The notes under the pieces were generated by a model that saw nothing but the letters and a program-made list of their open reading frames with translations, had not been told where the DNA came from and ran no database searches. From Ashinkailepas kermadecensis (taxonomy: Eukaryota > Arthropoda > Thecostraca > Neolepadidae), in the NCBI GenBank assembly GCA_034440615.1, contig JAOTOM010004365.1, forward strand, positions 62,001 through 126,000: a stretch of 64,000 nt of DNA. The letters are read 5' to 3'. Of this stretch, positions 34,668 to 44,864 are shown piece by piece (positions within the stretch are counted from its first letter, which is position 1; every line of letters begins with the position of its first letter). Made by a program: the position numbers and the translations under genes.

Positions 34668-36270
34668 ATGCCACCACGAGATATTTCACTTTGTACTCCC
34701 AACAAGTATTTCGCTGAGAAAATAGACGAATCCGACCTAGAAAACTTGATAGACTTGACCCAGGACGTCGACCTGACCCCGTCAACCGCACCCTCAGACC
34801 AGCTTGAGCAAGCCATACTGACTCACCTGACTGGAGCTGACAAAGAGGAATTGGAGCAACTGTTACGTGTCAACTATGACCTATTTGCCGCGACTGACGC
34901 CGACCTAGGCACGTCTGACGTTATACGTATGGACATAGAGGCTGCTTACCATCCACCGATCCGTCAAGCACCTTACACATCCCCATTCTCTCAGCGAAAA
35001 TATGTAGAAGACCAAATTAAAGTCATGTTAGGAGCAGGAATTATCGAAGGGTCAGACAGTTCGTGGGCCGCACCCATAGTCATTGTACGTAAAAAGGACG
35101 GAAGTAACCGGTTTGTTATCGATTGCAGGAAACTGAATATGGTAACAAAGAAAAACAGCTACCCACTCCCGCTAATTGAGGACATCCTTGCCTTTCTCGG
35201 TGGAGTGAACTTCTTTTCGTCCCTAGACTTGAAAGCTGGATACTGGCAAATTCCGATATCAGGAGAGAGCATCACGAAAACAGCCTTCACGTGTTTCCTT
35301 GGCTTGTGGAACTTTCGAAACATACCATTTGGAATATGTAAAGCGATTTCGAAATTCATGGAATTAATGAACAAAGTACTGTTAGGAATTCAGAATCAGT
35401 TTGCCACAGCTCACATTAACGACATGCTGGTCTACTCGAAAACGTTTGATGACCACTTGATTCATTTGGAGGAAGTCCTTCGCCGATTGCGCAAAGCAAA
35501 ATTCAAATAGAAACTTTCGAAGTGTGATTTTCTGAAAAAGGAGGTCGAACACTTAGGACATGTAGTGTCCGATTCTGAAATACACCCAAACCCCGAACAA
35601 ATATAATCAATTCAACACATGGCAGCACCAACCACTGTTAAAGGAGTCCGCTCATTCATCAGTATATGGTCATATTATCGTCGATTCATACCAGGATTTA
35701 GCAAAATATCAGCGCCGCTCGTATATTTGTCAAAGAAACATGCCACATTCCGATGACTGTGATGACTGTGATGACAGATGACTGTGAGAAAGCATTTGCA
35801 ACGCTGAAACAAAAGCTAGCCTATGCACCTGTGCTGGCCTATCCCGACATCACAAAGGATTATAAATTATATACAGACGCGTCACATAATGCAATTGGGG
35901 CCGTACTGGGTCAGAATCACGGAGAAGACGAGCGAGTAGTACAATTTCTGTCGACACAACTAAACGAAACTCAACGTAAATGGCCCATAATACAAAAGGA
36001 AGCGTTGGCATATGTGTGGGCGATACAGAAACTGAGACAATATTTACTTGGATCTAAATTCACGATTTTGCTGATCGCCGTCCACTTACGTTCTTGAACT
36101 TGTCGGGAAATGAAAAACTCAATGCTGCAAAGATGGCGATCATGCTTTCGGAACACGACTGTGAAGTAGTGCACACAAAAGGAATCAAAATGTTTTGGCA
36201 GACCATCTCAGTCGGATGTATGAAACAAAACCGGACGTAAATGTCATAGATTCAGATCATGTTCCCACGG
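34668..36270 (+). pseudogene. Reverse transcriptase and RNase H of LTR element, inactivated
   Basis: An open stretch of 280 codons (34,668-35,510) covers RT fingers and palm: the IRMDIEAAYHPPIRQAPY entry, SSWAAPIVIVRKKDGSNRF, FSSLDLKAGYWQIP with the first catalytic Asp. The YxDD box reads HIND (about 35,412), losing a catalytic Asp. A TAG ends it at 35,510. Similarity continues through stops (HLGHVVSD, YYRRFIPGFSKISAPL). RNase H follows at 35,753-36,097 with YTDASHNAIGAVLGQ and the conserved KEALAYVWAIQKLRQYL. The order RT-RNase H-integrase identifies Ty3/gypsy. Confidence 0.88.
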
Positions 36271-36539
36271 GTGATTTCCCGAAACCGAGAGCATAAAGCC
36301 AGAGGAGGAGCTGCGCAGAGAGGAAAAATTAATAGACGTGTTAATAAAGTGGGAGACCATTGAGAAACTTCAGAGAAGGCAGACGAGGAATTAGCTAATA
36401 TACGAAACAAAATCAAAAACGATAGGAATAATTCAGATTACAATGACGTTGTTCTGCATTAGAGGGAATTGGATAGCCTCATTTACAAAATCAGTGAAGG
36501 GCCACGCTGTGAACCATTCCCAGGCTTACAACTCAGTGT

Positions 36540-37560
36540 GCCAAAATTATTGAGAGGAGATGCGACAGGAACTGCACGAGGGTTTCTTTGCCGACCATAT
36601 CGGATTGACGAAAACCTATGAGAAACTGAAATTTAGATATTACTGGAACGGAAGGTGGAGAGACACAGTGGCCTACCTCAAAGCTTACATGCCTTGCACA
36701 GGGCGCAGAGCCAAAGCAGCACCAGCACCGATGCAGAAAATGCCTGTGCCGCACTACCCATTTGAAATGATAGCCATCGACACTTGTGGACCATTTCAAG
36801 AAGCTCAAAACGGTAACCGGTATGTCATTACGATCATTGACCTTTTCTCTTCTTGGTCCGAGAGCTTGTGCACAGAACGAAAAGACGCTCACACCGTCGC
36901 AAAAAATTCGTATGGAAAAAATTATTCCACGCCACTCAAGCCCACGCGTAATTCTTTCAGACCTGTGCACATAATTTTGAAATGCCGCTTTGGACGAGTT
37001 GGAAACTTGCCTGAATATCCGCCATAGCACTACCAGGGCGTATAGACCGCAGTCTAATGGCCGTTGCGAGAGGTACCATCGATGACAAAACGATATGGTA
37101 GCAAAAACAATTAACAAGAATCAGGATGACTGTGATACGAAAATTCCCGCTACTCTTGCTGCATACCGGACGGCAAATATTGGAAGTTCAGGCACAATAT
37201 CACCCTTCTTTACGCTGTACGGAGGAGATCCCGTTTTCTCCCTAGATAATTTGCTGCAGCCAAAGGTTAGGTACTATGGGGTAGACTATATCACAAAAAT
37301 GCTAGTAAATTTGCATGAAGCGTACAACCACGTGAAGAGCACATTGCAGAAAGCCATGAAAAGAACAGAAAGTACGCAGACCGGAAAGCAAAACCGAAAA
37401 ATTTCGAGATAGGAGACCCGGTGTATTATTATGACACCACTATGCAGTCAGACACGACGCAAAAGTTCTCACTATCCTGGAAACCATACTTTCGGATCAT
37501 CAAACCGACCAGCCCAGTCAGAGGTCAAGAAAGTCGCCAACTTGCCTACGCTGGTAGATA
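36540..37560 (+). pseudogene. Integrase of LTR element, frame-broken
   Basis: The N-terminal region reads HIGLTKTYEKLKFRYYWNG...YMPCTGRRA, a degraded HHCC zinc-binding domain with one Cys lost. The catalytic core has IDTCGPF with the first Asp at about 36,780, ILSDLCT with the second Asp at about 36,955 in another frame, and YRPQSNGRCERYH with the Glu at about 37,066. All three DDE residues can be located but lie in three frames. A C-terminal part at 37,095-37,412 (LAAYRTANIGSSGTISPF) follows. Confidence 0.8.
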
Positions 37561-37569
37561 GCAAGATTG

Positions 37570-38350
37570 GCCCTCAATATCTCACTCAAGTAGCAACTTA
37601 TCCATGACGTATTGAAATAAAAAGAAGTGACTGGTCACGAATGCTTTCCACAAAAACTAGTTTTGTAACGAACAGAAGACATCCAGATTATGAAATATCA
37701 CTGACTAAAAGGCTGCTACAGTATTGAGCGATACTGCATCACCCCATGGGTTTGCCCATGACATCGGTGGTTGCTTAATTAATACAGTACTATTTTGGTA
37801 CTGAGTATCCGTTTACGAACCATATTATTCCAAGACCAATCTCTATGTCATTGTATATAGAAGGATGAATCGCCAACGCTTACTTCACCAGGTAACAAGT
37901 GCTGGTAACTTTGATTGTGTTATTGGGCGTGATATGCACATAAAAAACATGTATTGCATATCATAATACATTTATAGGCCTTTAAATAATAAATTACACT
38001 ATAATTAGTTGACTTATGGTCATATCAATGAAAAACTAGCAGCACACACCCCAAAAGAACCATAGTGCAGGAAAAAATAACGCCAACGCGACCGCGAACT
38101 TCTGGGTAACGTGTTACTTGAGTTACAATTCTGGAGTAGAGCAGGTGGCGTTGCGAACAAGTGAGGAGCTAAAAAGGTGGCAGCACCGTCGCTCACAAGG
38201 AACAATATCATTTAAACCGGACCCAGGTAGCAAAAAGTGCATGTTTTGTTCTCGTAGGTAGCAGTCTAGAAACATTCTTGACCTCTGAGCCCAGTAAATC
38301 ATGTAACTAGGTGTCAAACCACGGGTAATACTCGACTGGTACATGCCCAG
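37570..38350 (+). other. Pol-env spacer inside LTR element
   Basis: No clear coding part, though 38,130-38,280 reads LRTSEELKRWQHRR, then KPDPGSKKCMFCSRR, before a stop. This could be the start of the acidic ORF that follows. Its function is unknown. Confidence 0.35.
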
Positions 38351-38374
38351 AAATTGCGACTAGCTGTCCCAAAC

Positions 38375-39077
38375 ATGGCATGGGAACCCACCAAGGATGA
38401 GGACGAGCCAGTGAACCAGAAGTATTTAGTGAAGAAGGCAAAAGTAGATGGCCCAGACCCTGAGCGAGTGCAACCCTCGAGGTCAGCCAAACGGGACGAG
38501 GCCGGCCCGAGCTGCAGCCTATGTGATGACTGGTACATGAATGTAGACACTCCACCGAGAACAATGGGTGACGACACCGCTGAGCCGGCAACGGGTGAGG
38601 CCATATCTGACTCTGTGCCATCACCGTCGGTCGAGTCTGACCGGCCGGAGAATGAGTCACCTCTCACGCAGTCTGCAAATGGAGATGAGCTCTCAGACGT
38701 ATCTAGTGATACCGAGAATGGCACTTCTATGTTGAGATTACCATTACTTTCATGGAGCGATTCGGAAGACAACATGCCCCAAACGTAATAAACGATATCT
38801 GCTTATGTCAAGTGATTCAGACAACGATACTCTGCAATCGCAATTAGCAAAACGTACAAAATCACAAAACAGTTATTCGGAGGATGATATTCCCCTGTCA
38901 CATTTAGCCAAACGCATGCAAAATACAGCTGAAGGTCCACTGAGTTTTCCCCCGAAAAACGACCGTTGGATGAGTCATCTGATGATGACCACGCTCCAGA
39001 ATAATTGCAATTTCATGACGATTTATCGTCAACAGAATATGATGCCGACGTCGAACGTATCGAAATTAAGCCAGTAA
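38375..39077 (+). CDS. Acidic ORF with repeated xEDxPLxxLAKR motifs, between pol and env
   Basis: From ATG at 38,375 about 137 codons run to TAA at 38,786. They are very rich in Asp, Glu, Ser and Pro, with a basic patch (KKAKVDGPDPERVQPSRSAK) that could be a nuclear signal. After a frame change a second stretch from 38,805 has two copies of a motif: SDSDNDTLQSQLAKR and SEDDIPLSHLAKR. A third, weaker copy (SDSEDNMPQT) ends the first stretch. No family was recognised. The position between integrase and env suggests an accessory gene of the element, but it could be captured sequence. Confidence 0.45.
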
Positions 39078-39629
39078 AAGTAGTGCATTCGCAACTTTCG
39101 TGGAGAAACAAAACCTAGCGATGAGAGAAAGCATGGATAAACAGAACAAGGCAATGGCAACACAGAAGAAATTACGGCTAATAATGATCAAATCGATGTG
39201 TGAGTAACTGATGATGTTGTTGAGTATGTACCTGTGAGTCACCTCAAGTAGTTATAACGATAGATTGTTAGGCGCAGTGACGCCACCTTTACACACGTGA
39301 CGCGAGTGGTCACCTTTAATGGATTGCCATATACTGGCATGTGGATATTGATGGAACGTTGTGACGTCACCTCAACTGATGTCTTGAATGACACGTAGTT
39401 CTATATTTTTGCAGAATGTCGCTGGTGGTCAATATGATCCCTATTCTCCTTTTCCTTATGCTTGAACCTTCTTGCGGAGCTCTGTTTCTGTAGCGCGGTG
39501 TCTTGTATGCGACTCATGAGATTTGGAACGTACACGTACCTCTCCGCGTGTCTGATGTGTCGATCACGTTGGATGATGTGAACCACGCGTTACATGTGTT
39601 TGAGAATAAAAAAACGTATAACCCTATAC

Positions 39630-40740
39630 CTCATCGACCATCAACGCTTCCCGTACTCCGTAGACGTGAAATCCCAACTGAACGATCGCCTGAAAACACT
39701 TAGATTAAATTTAGCCGACACACTTAAAGCTGCCCAATCGGCAATCCCAAGAAACGACAACCGAAACAAATGATCAGTGTTACCATTTGTTGGACAAGCG
39801 CTATCATTCATGTTCGGAACCACCACTAATGCAACCTGGAAGCAGTTCTCAGCCGAATGGATAATTTAGAAATTAACACGACCAAATAGTTCATGTCATG
39901 TTCATGTCTAGTGTCTCTAGAAACGAAATTTGACATCGATAAAATACGGTACTTTGTCATCACCAAAGACAAAACCCGGTACCTGGAAATTGAGGCAGAC
40001 ATTCACCTTTGCCTGCAACAACGTTTACCTTTCTGCCACTTCCACAGTGCAGAACAATTCACTGCTACCACCACGTCATGTGTAAAATCGCTGTTCTTAC
40101 GCGACTCTGACGAAATCGCCACCCAGTGTAAGACACTCGTGTCGCCGAAAAGTACCCCAAAAGGTTTCGAAGTGGTACAAAACATTTGGTTAATAACAGC
40201 CGGAACTTGAGTAGAACTTCAAATCGTAAGCGTCAATGGCACTTCAGAATTCACTACTACGACCTCCGCACAGTCAGTACACTTGAGACACGGATACTCC
40301 ATGCTTTCAAAGTACTTTCGAATCCCCACAACAACCATAAAAACGTCCCTTCTGGACATCGACCGCGACAATTCGTTGCATTTACAGTTGTCCCATCTGG
40401 CCGAGCTAACTGAGCAAATACTCCGTCCCCAGCTACCTAATCTTGACAGCGGCCCTGAAACAGAGACCCTGTGTATCTTGCCCAATCTCGACATAGCTTT
40501 GCCCCAACTCAGCCTCCAGCTGCAGACAGCCCGAGGTCTCTGATATCACGCCGTACTAGGTCACTCGGCATTGTTCATCCCGGTAGTGATAATGATTGCC
40601 GTGATAGGCATTATGGTGCATTGTGTGATGGGACGCAAGTAGAGCTCTGTTCCCGTCTGTCCAATTGTTAGAACCGAATCCCCTCGACCTCTACCGCCCG
40701 GCGAAGAAGCCTGGTTATCAGATCTGGCACGAAACTAGAG
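39630..40740 (+). pseudogene. env-like region of LTR element, broken
   Basis: The order fits an insect-errantivirus-type envelope. A hydrophobic FVGQALSFMFGTTT stretch lies at about 39,785, like the fusion-subunit start. A Cys-containing ectodomain follows (SCVKSLFLRDSDEIATQC at about 40,078). A hydrophobic membrane anchor of about 23 residues lies at 40,563-40,632, then a short cytoplasmic tail with SPRPLPPGEE. Several stops and at least three frame changes make it non-functional. The inverted copy at 44.6 kb keeps the anchor and tail open. Confidence 0.65.
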
Positions 40741-40861
40741 GTCACCGGAGCTGATCTCTAGTTCCGACGACAGGGCGTGATCTGACGGACTCGTCAGACT
40801 GCCACAGGACGCCGATCGAGCCGCTCACCACCGCACCCCGACTCCAGTCTCCGGATCCACC

Positions 40862-41551
40862 ATGAACTTCGAGATTTCGCGTGTCCTCGCGGTCAGATGG
40901 GACCGCAATGGCGCTGCCGAATACCTCGTGGAGTGGGAAGAATTCCCACCGTCCGAGGCGGCAAGGGAACACGCAGACTACATACCAGAGGACCTTCCGC
41001 TCCGCTTGGCGGTCGCCGGAGACGCGCTACCCATCGGTCGCTGTGGGCCGCAAGGACGTCCAGGACCGCGACTGCTGAAACCGCCCACTTACCGCCATCA
41101 CGATGATTGGTGTGACACCTCTGACCACCTCATACAGCACCACACAGGCAGCCCCTGTGGAACGAGGCCTCCGGCTGCCGCCTCGTTCGATGTACCCGAG
41201 GACCCGACTGCTGGAGTGGCGCTGCCGAGCGCCATCGAGGAAGACAAGAGCGCCGCCGCTGAGGACGCGAACGCCACCCCGGAGGAACCGAGCGCCGACA
41301 CCAAGGACGTGGGCACCCCTGAAAGCGCAACCGCCGCCGCCGAGGACACGGCTGGCGGCACAGCTGATACAGCAGCTGAAATTGAGCTCCCGGGTGACGC
41401 ATCGGAACTAGCTGACGGCGCACCGATGCCTCGCCTGTCACCCGCGCAGCTACCCGCGGCTATGCTCGATGACATTCGAAACCGTATAATTCGCTTCCAT
41501 GAGTATTTGGAAGAGTGCCAGAACGAGCCGGGCAGTGAATCCGACAGGTGA
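40862..41551 (+). CDS. Intact stand-alone chromodomain protein, accessory ORF of LTR element
   Basis: 229 codons from ATG (context gatccaccATGa, close to optimal for initiation) to TGA. Residues 3-45 resemble a chromodomain: FEISRVLAVRWDRNG, then AAEYLVEWEEFPPSEA and PEDL, as in HP1-type (V/I)(E/L)xxR...G..EYLVKWxGF...EENL. The aromatic-cage positions that hold methyl-lysine are F3, W25 and F28. Residues ~110-195 are Ala/Glu/Asp/Thr/Pro-rich and likely disordered. Residues ~203-225 form a predicted charged helix (LDDIRNRIIRFHEYLEECQN). It lies 0.2 kb after the env anchor and 0.4 kb before the 3' LTR. It is visibly GC-rich, unlike pol, and intact while gag, pol and env are broken. Family knowledge: chromodomains bind methylated histone H3. 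Chromoviruses carry one at the integrase C terminus, not as a separate gene. Confidence 0.75.
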   Translation: MNFEISRVLAVRWDRNGAAEYLVEWEEFPPSEAAREHADYIPEDLPLRLAVAGDALPIGRCGPQGRPGPRLLKPPTYRHHDDWCDTSDHLIQHHTGSPCGTRPPAAASFDVPEDPTAGVALPSAIEEDKSAAAEDANATPEEPSADTKDVGTPESATAAAEDTAGGTADTAAEIELPGDASELADGAPMPRLSPAQLPAAMLDDIRNRIIRFHEYLEECQNEPGSESDR

Positions 41552-41946
41552 GAGTGCAGTGAGTGCCGCACTTCGAAGCGTTGGCCAGTGTGGGTACGTG
41601 GTCGCCCATACTCCAGCCCAAGATCCGGACTGAACTTTTATGAAGTGGTTATGCGCGCGCCGTGTGCGCCGCGAACTCTTTGTGTAACCAGTGTATAGTG
41701 CATCGTGTGTCGTGTATTGGAGATATTGTTTATTTACTAACATGGACCAGGGCATGGGACCTTAAGACCCCTGAGACTAACCCGCGTAGGACATTGTGTT
41801 CGTAATATGAACGTGGTTTAATGTGTTAAGGATATCGTGAGTGTTTGACGTATCGTGCATAATTGTGCTATGACCATGAATAATCTAGTGGGATTTAAAA
41901 TTCCCATAGTAAGCGAAACTCAAACCCTTAAGGACGTCGGATATGT

Positions 41947-41971
41947 TGTAACGTAGTTTAATATATATATA

Positions 41972-42039
<68 letters not shown>

Positions 42040-42704
42040 GTTTGTCCGCCATCGTTAGGAAATTATGTAATTAGAAACGCCGCTCTGTAACCCAGCCAAT
42101 GCCGGCTTGCTGCGCCAGGATGTGATATTATCAGGTGTTGTGAGCTGTCGGCGTCACCAGAGGCGACAGGCGCCGTCCAGCGACAGCCCAGCTTCCGGTG
42201 TAGATAGGCTATGCAATTTTCGTTTACTCCCCTGTCTGGGTCCATTTACCCCGTCGGCCATACTGTGCGAAGGCGTGGGGTTAGACGATCCGTAAACAGC
42301 TAGCGGCCGCTGACCGCATCATTATGGAGATGACCAATGGCCAATCGCCGTGGGCGGGGCCATTGGTGAGCTGGCGGGTTCCCGCTCGGTAGTCTGGATC
42401 GAGACGAGAACAGTTCGAAGGCTCTTGAACGTCGGGTCGCGGTCGGTTGCTCCGGCAGTCGCGTGTCTAAGTTGTCTGTTGGCACTTGTATCTTCGGCTA
42501 AGCGGTTTGTCCTTCTTAACTACTCTACATTTAACTCTGTATTCGCACGTTTGCGCGAGCTGTTGTTTGCAGTCGAACTATCACGTACGCTTCTTTTTAA
42601 TTGCGCAAATATAGTGGAAAGTCAACGCAGAATTTTGGAACTGGTTATCGCGGCGCGCGGTCCTTCTAGACGACATCACTGGCCTACGAGAGAACTGACC
42701 TACA
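41947..42704 (+). repeat. 3' LTR with (TA)n expansion
   Basis: 758 bp, TGTAACG to CTACA. A (TA)n run of about 80 bp at about 41,960-42,036 replaces the short 'tttgatataattata' of the 5' LTR. The rest pairs with the 5' LTR base for base, with substitutions. No clear polypurine tract was seen just before it. Confidence 0.92.
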
Positions 42705-42708
42705 GAGA

Positions 42709-43825
42709 GGTGCAGAGTTCAAGCCAACCAACAACGCTATTATGACATTTAAGCGAACAGACCGACATCCGACATCAAAGTGGGCAGTGCACAAGTAAAA
42801 ATACAATGATTTCTTCCAAATCCCAAACGCTGTTCCGAATGCCCAAATGGAATCTGGAATCGAATTCAGCGTCCTTTTTTAATGTAGACATGTGAAAACG
42901 AGAAATTTTTAGTGAAAATCTGGAAGCGGAACAAGATCCATGTCACCTAAAGACATTAGGGATGATGCTTGCTCATGTGCTGGGTTATAGGCGACGGATT
43001 AGCGAATGGACGCTTCGTGTTCGCGAGTGCACCCAGGTGCTTCATACAAGTTTATTCACGGACAAGAAAATCAAACATACAAAGCATGCACACAATTCAC
43101 GTGACATTTGACATTCACATGACCTTCAGTCAGGTCATGGGTCGGTCAGATTGCCCTAGAATAGTTGCGGACATCATGTAGTTGAGAAACATCGCTGCAT
43201 TCCAACGCCAACATCATAAAGCATGACTCTACGTAAAATAGTGTAGAGAAGGGTAGAGAAACTGGAGCATGGGATAGAGATAGGCATGCAGATATGAAGT
43301 TTATAGATAACGGAGCTACATGTCCCCGCTTGTTTCGTGACCTTTTGGTATGTCACTGCTAAATTACAAGCCCATCAAAGTCGTCCCGATCCTGTTGGGT
43401 GAGCTCCCGCTGTTCACATAAACTTCTCATCGAATGTGCATGGCAGCGTACACACTCGGGCGTCGACCCCAGTCTTAAAGAAGAATGGGACGAGGCGCGG
43501 CACCATAATCTCACTGTCTTTGAACACTGTTCGGCCGAGGAGTCTTGTGTTCCACGGCGTAGGAATCCAATCTTTTGAACAACTGGAAAGGTGTAGGTGT
43601 GTGGAGCAAGGGTAGGAGCATGCGGTAATTGATCTTAGAGTTGGATGGGAACGGAACTTGTTTTGAGGTCGCTTCGTCGCATCCGCAGCCTTAGGGACAA
43701 GGGCTAATGGTTAAGTTTGTTATGTTGAAATATGATTAAATTTCAAATCTTTCAAGCTCACCCTCTCTGTTTTGATAACGTCCAGACCGACAAGACGTAT
43801 TCTGCAGACAAACAGGACTTCAACC
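42709..43825. other. Gene-free stretch
   Basis: One 71-codon open frame without a start (about 43,364-43,581) reads KLLIECAWQRTHSGVDPSLK and continues. It is not recognised. Nothing else is supported. Confidence 0.4.
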
Positions 43826-43912
43826 TCGGCAGCTCATCAAGTTCCAGACAACGACGAGTTAGAACGTCGGACCTGGAAACCATGGCGGGACGTGAGTTCG
43901 AGTCTCACGTGG
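43826..43912 (+). mobile_element. tRNA-derived SINE head
   Basis: 'gacgagttagaacgtcgg' resembles an A box/D arm, and 'cgtgagttcgagtctcacg' contains a near-perfect B box (GTTCGAGTC) inside a perfect T-arm stem gtgag/ctcac. 'cctggaaacc' sits where the anticodon arm should be but pairs imperfectly. It is likely a Pol III promoter of a SINE rather than a working tRNA gene. The body to the right is not delimited. Confidence 0.5.
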
Positions 43913-44169
43913 CGCTAGGTTTATGCCCCGGTAAGGTCGGCTGACGATCGGGCACGCGGTGTCTTGGCTGCCTGGTCTGTGTCGGCGTACTGAGGTCGTG
44001 CTGTAGCTCAGCTAAACTTATGCCGCTGAAATGGATGTTTCGATCGAGTAGCGGGTTCAGGGTCGATGCAACGAGCTCGCATGGCATAGGCCTAGGTGCA
44101 TCGTTTGGCGAGTGGGAGAGGGCTACAGGCTGCTGGGGGCTGGAGATCCAGTACACTTTCGGATTGAGT

Positions 44170-44860
44170 TAAAGCAACACTTGCAGAGAAAAAAAACTGC
44201 TACATGCTTCTTTCGCCTGGTGACCAGTCAGACAGCCTGGAGACCTACTTATCGACTTAACCATGGTAACACTTAAACCCGAGGTAAAGTGGTGCGACTG
44301 ACGACCACCCGATCGGCGGTACGGTCGTATTCGATGTTCACAAAGAGTTGCAGCTACAGATTTGCGCAGCACTCTCGAGTATCTAATAAAGAAGACTTCA
44401 GCATCGGGTGCCATAATAGACGGCACGGGTGCCACAGCCTCTCTTTCTCTGTCTCTGACCGCGAGGACCCGCGAAATCTTGAAGTTCACGGTGGGTGCGG
44501 AGACTGGAGTCGGGGTGCGGTTGCGAGCGGCTTCATTGGCGTACTGCAGCAGTCCGACCAGACCATCAGATCATGCCTGGCTGTCAGCTTCGGTCACCTC
44601 TGGCCTTGTGCCAGAGCGGATCACGAGGACATCTTCGCCGGGCGGAAGAGGTCGAGGGGATTCGGTTTTGGCAATTTGACAGACGGAGACAGAGCTCTGC
44701 TTGCGTCTCATCACACAATACACAATAATGCCTATCGCGGCAATCACTATCACTATCGGGATGAACAATGCCGAGTGACCTAGTACGGCGTGATATCGGA
44801 GACCTCTGGCTGTCTGCAAGCTGGAGGCTGAGACTATATCGCCTGGTGAAAGATAGCTGA
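44170..44860 (-). mobile_element. Inverted fragment of the env/chromodomain LTR element family
   Basis: The minus strand is collinear with 40,500-40,930. It carries the env membrane anchor (HAVLGHSALFIPIVIVIAAI) and an open cytoplasmic tail to a stop (44,571-44,819), then the chromodomain-ORF start (NFKISRVLAVR at about 44,485). The initiator ATG is replaced by GTG here. After SRVLAVR the sequence differs, with DREREAVAPVPS inserted before a DAEVFFIRYS that sits where AAEYLVEWEE does in the first copy. It shows that the gene order anchor-tail-chromodomain is a family property. Confidence 0.75.
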
Positions 44861-44864
44861 GGCT

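Larger units (their letters stand above)
31921..42704 (+). mobile_element. Env-bearing Ty3/gypsy LTR retroelement with extra chromodomain ORF
   Basis: A 10.8-kb element with two LTRs, both starting TGTAACGTAG and ending CTACA, and flanked by the 4-bp duplication gaga (31,917-31,920 and 42,705-42,708). The internal order is gag with a zinc knuckle, protease, RT, RNase H, integrase (the Ty3/gypsy order), then an acidic ORF, an env-like region with a membrane anchor, and a separate chromodomain ORF. The order with env after pol is that of errantivirus-like elements. gag, pol and env are broken by stops, frameshifts and lost catalytic residues, so this copy cannot be autonomous. The chromodomain ORF is intact. 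Confidence 0.9.

Noticed and set aside
41920..41946. Polypurine tract before the 3' LTR
   Set aside because: The bases just before 41,947 are mixed (…aaggacgtcggatatgt) and do not form a convincing purine run.
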